Under the pieces are notes generated by a model. That model was not told where the DNA came from, ran no database searches, and saw nothing but the letters and a program-made list of their open reading frames with translations. A DNA stretch of 9,938 nt from an uncultured Granulosicoccaceae bacterium (GTDB taxonomy: Bacteria; Pseudomonadota; Gammaproteobacteria; CALCKW01), in contig CALDHJ010000235.1 in assembly GCA_937941555.1 (NCBI GenBank), positions 1 through 9,938 on the forward strand, in the 5' to 3' direction. Below, one piece after another: positions 6,787 through 9,938 of the stretch; positions within the stretch are counted from its first letter, which is position 1; every line of letters begins with the position of its first letter. The position numbers and the translations under genes were made by a program.

Positions 6787-8040
6787 ATGACCGAGGCGAC
6801 TGGTACAGATCAGAACAAGCTCGCGAATTTTTTGCGCAAACACGTCGATATCGTCTTTGCCGTGTTGCGCAATACAGTGCCAAACCTGTCTTTTGGTGAG
6901 ATTGCTGTTGTCACGCGCTACAGCGACGTCAAGGAAGTGCTGGACAACCCCGGCGTGTTTCGCGTGTCGTATGCCGAGGCCATGGATGATTCCGTCGGCC
7001 CCTTCATGCTGGCGCGAGACCTGACCGAGCTCAATGAGCGTGACAAAGGCATCATGCGCTCGGTGATGAAACGCTCCGATCTTGAAGACATCCGTTTGCG
7101 CGTGAGGCGGTTGGCCGAGGAGAGTCTGTCGCGGGCCGAGCATAACCAGATTGATCTCGTGCCACAACTGACACGGCATGTACCCGCGCAGCTGACACAG
7201 GACTATTTCGGCCTGCGTGCGGAGTCTCCAGCGGACATCCTGCGCTGGTCGCGTGCGACCCAACACGACATGTTTCACAACGGCTTCGAGAAGGACGAAG
7301 CGCGCAAGGCAGCAGTCCATGCGTTGAATCTCGCAGCAGGCGCTGAAATGCAAGCCCGTATAAGCGATGTGCTGATCCCGGATTGCCGGCAGGCCATTGC
7401 CGCGGGCGAGCCGCGCGACGACATTCTCACGCGACTGCTTCGCATCGAATTCAATGATGCCGTGGATTTCGATACCTCTCGTATCGCAACCAATCTGATG
7501 GGAACACTGGTTGGCGGGATCGAAACCACATCGGCCGCCGCAGCGCAGACACTGGCGCAGTTGTTCAAACGTCCACGACCCTTGGCGATGGCTAAGGAGA
7601 TTGCGCTCAGCGCCAACGACTCAGAGAGCGACCGCGCCGAATTGCTGCGCATCTGCAGGGAGGCGTTGCGTTTCGATCCGATCAACCCACTGGTTGTTCG
7701 TGTGTGTGATTCGGATTTCGTGGTCGCCAAAGGGACCCTGCGTCGCCGCCGTATTCGCAAAGGCAAGAAGGTGCTGGTGTGTACGCGTTCGGCCATGCGG
7801 GACGGCCGGCAACTCGAGCTGCCCTCGGCCTTCGCAACCGATCGACCCGATCACCACTACATGCATCTGGGATATGGCCATCACCGCTGCCTCGGCGACC
7901 ACATCAGCAACGTGCAGTTGCCAGAATTGGTTCGAGCGGTTCTGCGGTTGGACAACCCACGACCGGTTGGTGAAATCGACAAGGCCAGCGGGCCCTTCCC
8001 CGAGCACTACCGTATTCAGCTCGGCCGCGGCGAGGCTTGA
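6787..8040 (+). CDS. Cytochrome P450
   Basis: 417 aa, no signal or membrane segment, so soluble and cytoplasmic as is usual for bacterial P450s. The I-helix has 'VGGIETTS' (242-249), matching the oxygen-activating (A/G)Gx(E/D)T(T/S). The K-helix ExxR is E292-A-L-R295. The heme loop is 'LGYGHHRCLG' (361-370) with C368 as thiolate ligand; the usual first Phe of FxxGxxxCxG is Leu here. Other features fit a complete fold: an 'SAMRD' segment in the meander region and a 'GPFPEHY' end strand. An unusually basic run (319-328, 'RRRRIRKGKK') lies between ExxR and the heme loop. A ribosome binding site GAGAGGAA (6773-6780) precedes the ATG. The gene follows the di-heme cytochrome by 19 bases and is presumably co-transcribed. 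No ferredoxin or ferredoxin reductase is nearby. The substrate is unknown. The heme-loop and C-terminal pattern recalls P450s that sit beside catalase-like or di-heme peroxidase genes, and possible hydroperoxide chemistry, but this is recollection only. Confidence 0.88.
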   Translation: MTEATGTDQNKLANFLRKHVDIVFAVLRNTVPNLSFGEIAVVTRYSDVKEVLDNPGVFRVSYAEAMDDSVGPFMLARDLTELNERDKGIMRSVMKRSDLEDIRLRVRRLAEESLSRAEHNQIDLVPQLTRHVPAQLTQDYFGLRAESPADILRWSRATQHDMFHNGFEKDEARKAAVHALNLAAGAEMQARISDVLIPDCRQAIAAGEPRDDILTRLLRIEFNDAVDFDTSRIATNLMGTLVGGIETTSAAAAQTLAQLFKRPRPLAMAKEIALSANDSESDRAELLRICREALRFDPINPLVVRVCDSDFVVAKGTLRRRRIRKGKKVLVCTRSAMRDGRQLELPSAFATDRPDHHYMHLGYGHHRCLGDHISNVQLPELVRAVLRLDNPRPVGEIDKASGPFPEHYRIQLGRGEA

Positions 8041-8042
8041 CA

Positions 8043-8057
8043 ACCGCGGCATGCGGT
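8043..8057. terminator. Short hairpin between the convergent P450 and lptE genes
   Basis: ACCGC-ggcat-GCGGT forms a 5-bp stem with a 5-base loop in the 22-base gap between the two convergent stop codons. There is no clear T tract on either strand. Position suggests a shared transcript end, but the stem is short. Confidence 0.25.
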
Positions 8058-8062
8058 GGGTC

Positions 8063-8599
8063 TTATTCGGCCGGCGGCGTGACGGTTGCGGTATCGTTCT
8101 GCGGAGAAACCGGCGTCGATGCCGGTGTGTCGGTGGCATCGTAAATCAGGTTTTCGATGATGCGGTCGGCCAGTTCGACGCGCAATTCGCGCAATATCAA
8201 TTGACGCTCCTGGCTCTTGCCGAGGACGACTGACTCGTCGTAGGCGTAGTCGCGAATGCCGCGGTACTCTTCCCAGTCGCCCGGTTGCTCATCGGCCCAG
8301 TTGGCACGCACCTGTACCACGTGTTCTTCGCGGTATTCAGCCGCACGCCCGTTGCTGTCGATGGCGAGCAGTCGCCGATCTGTGGCTTCGGCGCGCAGCG
8401 ATACAATGCGGTCGGGCTCGGTGCTGCTCTGCGCGAGCCCTCGCAAGCGCAACCTGCTGCGCAAGGCGGCGGCGAGTAGCGGTGCACTGTCTGCGCGCAC
8501 TGCGACTTTCAATGTTAGCGGCGCCACATTCGGCTCCAGGAGCTGGAATCCGCAGCCCGAGAGCACCAGGCAACAACACAAGGCCAAGACCGATTTCAT
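8063..8599 (-). CDS. lptE: LPS-assembly outer-membrane lipoprotein LptE
   Basis: 178 aa from the ATG at 8599-8597. LptE plugs the LptD barrel and helps deliver lipopolysaccharide to the outer leaflet of the outer membrane. The start puts a short signal peptide directly before the lipobox L13-S-G-C16, then 'GFQL', the LptE opening. No Asp follows the lipid-bearing Cys, consistent with outer-membrane sorting. The conserved late segment 'ESVVLGKSQERQLILRELRVEL' is visible in two parts (122-130 and 131-143), as in other LptE proteins. After about residue 153 comes a Thr/Pro/Ser-rich tail of some 25 residues that looks disordered. A 26-residue upstream extension exists in frame but would bury the signal peptide. 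Unlike the common leuS-lptE-holA arrangement, neither leuS nor holA is beside it. Its ATG overlaps the ATG of the divergent PLP-enzyme gene. Confidence 0.85.
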   Translation of the reverse strand: MKSVLALCCCLVLSGCGFQLLEPNVAPLTLKVAVRADSAPLLAAALRSRLRLRGLAQSSTEPDRIVSLRAEATDRRLLAIDSNGRAAEYREEHVVQVRANWADEQPGDWEEYRGIRDYAYDESVVLGKSQERQLILRELRVELADRIIENLIYDATDTPASTPVSPQNDTATVTPPAE

Positions 8600-9527
8600 G
8601 AACGCCAACCCTATCCGATGCCTGAATGGTAGCAGCCCTTTGGTCCGGTCCGGGAAGGTGCCCATTGACGTGATCACACTGCCCAGCGGCCGCGCGCTGA
8701 CGGTACACCGGCTGGACCGGTGCTATCCGGTCGGGTGTGGCAACAAGGGCCCGAAGTTGATCGAACGCCTGCACGAGTACGTGCGCCGCGGGGATCGTGG
8801 CGTGGTGACGGTCGGCGGGGCGTTCTCCAACCATGTCCATGCCCTGGCGGCGCTTGGCCATCGGATGGGCGTGCCGACGGCTGCGATCATTCGAGGCACC
8901 GACCCCGATTTCGACAACCCGACTCTCGCTGATGCGCGACGGTGGGGAATGCGTCTGATCACGGTGGACCGTGCGAGCTATGCCAGCCGCGATTCCGAGC
9001 CGTTTCGACAATGGGCAGCGGCACAGTGCCCGGGTTTTGCGCTGGTGCCGGAGGGCGGCAATGATGCGTCGAGTGAGGCGGCCTGTGCAGCGCTCGCCGG
9101 GCAGCTTGCGGTACCAGCCGGTGCGGCACTGGTCGTCGCGGCCGGGACCGGTGCGACGGCGCGCGGCCTCGCGCGCGGCTTTGGTAGTCGGGTGTCGGTA
9201 GTGGCCGCGGATGTGGTGGGATCGGATGCTGACGGGCTCGTTGGATCGTCCCCTGCAGCCGTGCGGTGTGTGGACGCCCGGCTGAACGGCTACGGCCGAG
9301 TAACACCGGCGTTTCTCGCCTGGTTATCGGATACCTGGGAGCAAACGGGGGTGCTGTTCGATCCCCTGTACAACGGCAAGGCGGCCTATTGGATCGAGAC
9401 CGCGCAGTGCGAGGGTGCTCACCTGTTGCACACTGGCGGCTTGCAGGGGTGGCGTGGGATTGCGGGGCGTGGACAGTTGGCAGCCTACCCGCTGCTGCAG
9501 GCCGCAGTATCTGCGCTGCGCTTCTGA
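8598..9527 (+). CDS. PLP-dependent D-cysteine desulfhydrase / ACC deaminase family enzyme
   Basis: 309 aa, a fold-type II (tryptophan synthase beta-like) PLP enzyme. Visible family features: 'GCGNKGPKL' with the PLP lysine K50; 'GGAFSNHVHALAALG' (73-87) with the catalytic-serine region S77-N-H79; phosphate-binding 'AAGTGATARG' (181-190); 'PEGGN' (151-155); 'DPLYNGKA' (255-262); and 'HTGG' (278-281). True ACC deaminases carry Glu after the catalytic Tyr (YEGK) and Leu in HLGG. Here those positions are N259 and T279, so D-cysteine desulfhydrase-like chemistry (D-cysteine to pyruvate, H2S and ammonia) or another D-amino-acid beta-elimination is more likely. The ATG at 8598 shares two bases with the divergent lptE ATG and has a weak ribosome binding site. 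An in-frame GTG at 8670, behind GGGAAGG (8652-8658), is an alternative that would remove 24 residues. The reading frame also extends upstream of 8598 over lptE; that part has no family similarity. Confidence 0.82.
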   Translation: MNANPIRCLNGSSPLVRSGKVPIDVITLPSGRALTVHRLDRCYPVGCGNKGPKLIERLHEYVRRGDRGVVTVGGAFSNHVHALAALGHRMGVPTAAIIRGTDPDFDNPTLADARRWGMRLITVDRASYASRDSEPFRQWAAAQCPGFALVPEGGNDASSEAACAALAGQLAVPAGAALVVAAGTGATARGLARGFGSRVSVVAADVVGSDADGLVGSSPAAVRCVDARLNGYGRVTPAFLAWLSDTWEQTGVLFDPLYNGKAAYWIETAQCEGAHLLHTGGLQGWRGIAGRGQLAAYPLLQAAVSALRF

Positions 9528-9553
9528 CATTTTCGGTGGTCTGTCGGTACCAT
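9524..9553 (+). promoter_or_regulatory. Candidate sigma-70 promoter for kynU
   Basis: CTGACA (9524-9529, 5 of 6 matches to TTGACA), an 18-base spacer, and TACCAT (9548-9553, 4 of 6 matches to TATAAT). The -35 box overlaps the stop codon of the preceding gene. Transcription would begin near 9560, about 23 bases before the kynureninase ATG. This would let kynU be expressed independently of the upstream gene. Confidence 0.4.
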
Positions 9554-9582
9554 TGCGACAGTTCTGATTGGGATGTGCATCA

Positions 9583-9938
9583 ATGACCGATTTTGCTGCC
9601 ACGCGGGCGCAATTCCATTTGCCTGATGGCGTCATCTACCTTGACGGAAACTCCCTGGGGCCGCTGCCGATCAACGCGGCGGGGCAGGTCGCGCAGACGA
9701 TCGAATCGCAGTGGGGTGAGATGCTGATCACCGCCTGGAACAAGGCGGGCTGGATGGCTCAGCCCAGTGAAGTGGGCGACCGGATTGCGCGTCTCATCGG
9801 TGCGCCGGCAGGCCACACTACCGTCGGCGATACACTTTCTATCAAAGTCCACCAGGCCGTGGCAGCGGCCTTGGCGCTGCGACCCGATCGGCGAGTGGTG
9901 CTCTCCGATACTGGCAATTTCCCAACCGATCTGTATAT
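9583..9938 (+). CDS. kynU: Kynureninase (partial, N-terminal 118 residues)
   Basis: The frame is open to the window edge. Kynureninase is a PLP enzyme that cleaves L-kynurenine to anthranilate and L-alanine (or 3-hydroxykynurenine to 3-hydroxyanthranilate) in tryptophan degradation or de novo NAD synthesis. The N-terminal hallmarks are clear: 'IYLDGNSLGPLP' (18-29), 'LITAWNKAGW' (48-57), 'GDRIARLIGA' (65-74), 'GDTLS' (82-86, near the PLP phosphate site) and 'NFPTDLY' (112-118). The PLP-binding lysine lies beyond the edge. The ATG at 9583 has GGGA (9570-9573) nine bases upstream; the nearby ATG at 9573 is out of frame. Other tryptophan-pathway genes (kynA, kynB), if clustered, would lie to the right. 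No sign of disruption in the visible part. Confidence 0.92.
   Translation, partial: MTDFAATRAQFHLPDGVIYLDGNSLGPLPINAAGQVAQTIESQWGEMLITAWNKAGWMAQPSEVGDRIARLIGAPAGHTTVGDTLSIKVHQAVAAALALRPDRRVVLSDTGNFPTDLY

Noticed and set aside
8256..8597. N-terminal extension of the PLP enzyme over lptE
   Set aside because: The extension is antisense to the well-conserved lptE and shows Ser/Arg-rich mirror-frame sequence. Family similarity begins only after 8598.
8600..8677. 26-residue upstream extension of lptE
   Set aside because: It would put the signal peptide in the interior of the protein. The ATG at 8599 gives a normal lipoprotein signal peptide with the lipobox Cys at residue 16.

Overview
The window reads as chromosomal DNA of a Gram-negative bacterium, most likely a GC-rich (roughly 60% by eye) marine or sodium-using gammaproteobacterium. 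The evidence is an LPS-assembly lipoprotein (LptE), a Na+-pumping oxaloacetate-type decarboxylase (OadGAB) and the proteobacterial style of the other proteins. The genus cannot be named from this sequence. There are nine protein-coding genes, two of them cut by the window edges. I saw no rRNA, tRNA, CRISPR array, insertion sequence or phage gene.

Layout. 1-638 (minus): 5' part of a CelD/BcsL-type GNAT acetyltransferase running off the left edge. 639-1037: a non-coding divergent region with a candidate promoter and two palindromes just ahead of the next operon. 1038-4247 (plus): a complete oadG-oadA-oadB operon encoding a biotin-dependent, membrane-bound, Na+-translocating decarboxylase, with key catalytic, biotin and Na+-channel residues visible. 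4248-4544: a strong 13-bp hairpin behind oadB, a -10-like box and a roughly 200-nt leader. 4545-8040 (plus): a two-gene unit made of a 740-aa membrane-anchored di-heme c-type cytochrome of the RoxA/MauG/CcpA-like class and, 19 bases later, a cytochrome P450. 8063-8599 (minus): lptE, convergent with the P450 gene. 8598-9527 (plus): a PLP enzyme of the ACC deaminase/D-cysteine desulfhydrase family whose ATG overlaps the lptE ATG on the opposite strand. 9583-right edge (plus): the first 118 codons of kynureninase.

How the genes fit together. OadG anchors and assembles, OadA transfers CO2 from the keto acid to biotin, and OadB releases CO2 and exports Na+. The di-heme protein and P450 look like a co-transcribed oxidative pair. 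The cytochrome must be matured outside the cytoplasm while the P450 carries no export signal, so sequential action on a shared (perhaps lipid or isoprenoid) molecule is more likely than direct electron transfer. This cassette is the most interesting part of the window. The two PLP genes at the right point to amino-acid catabolism (sulfur or D-amino acids, tryptophan/kynurenine), but nothing shows they work in one pathway.
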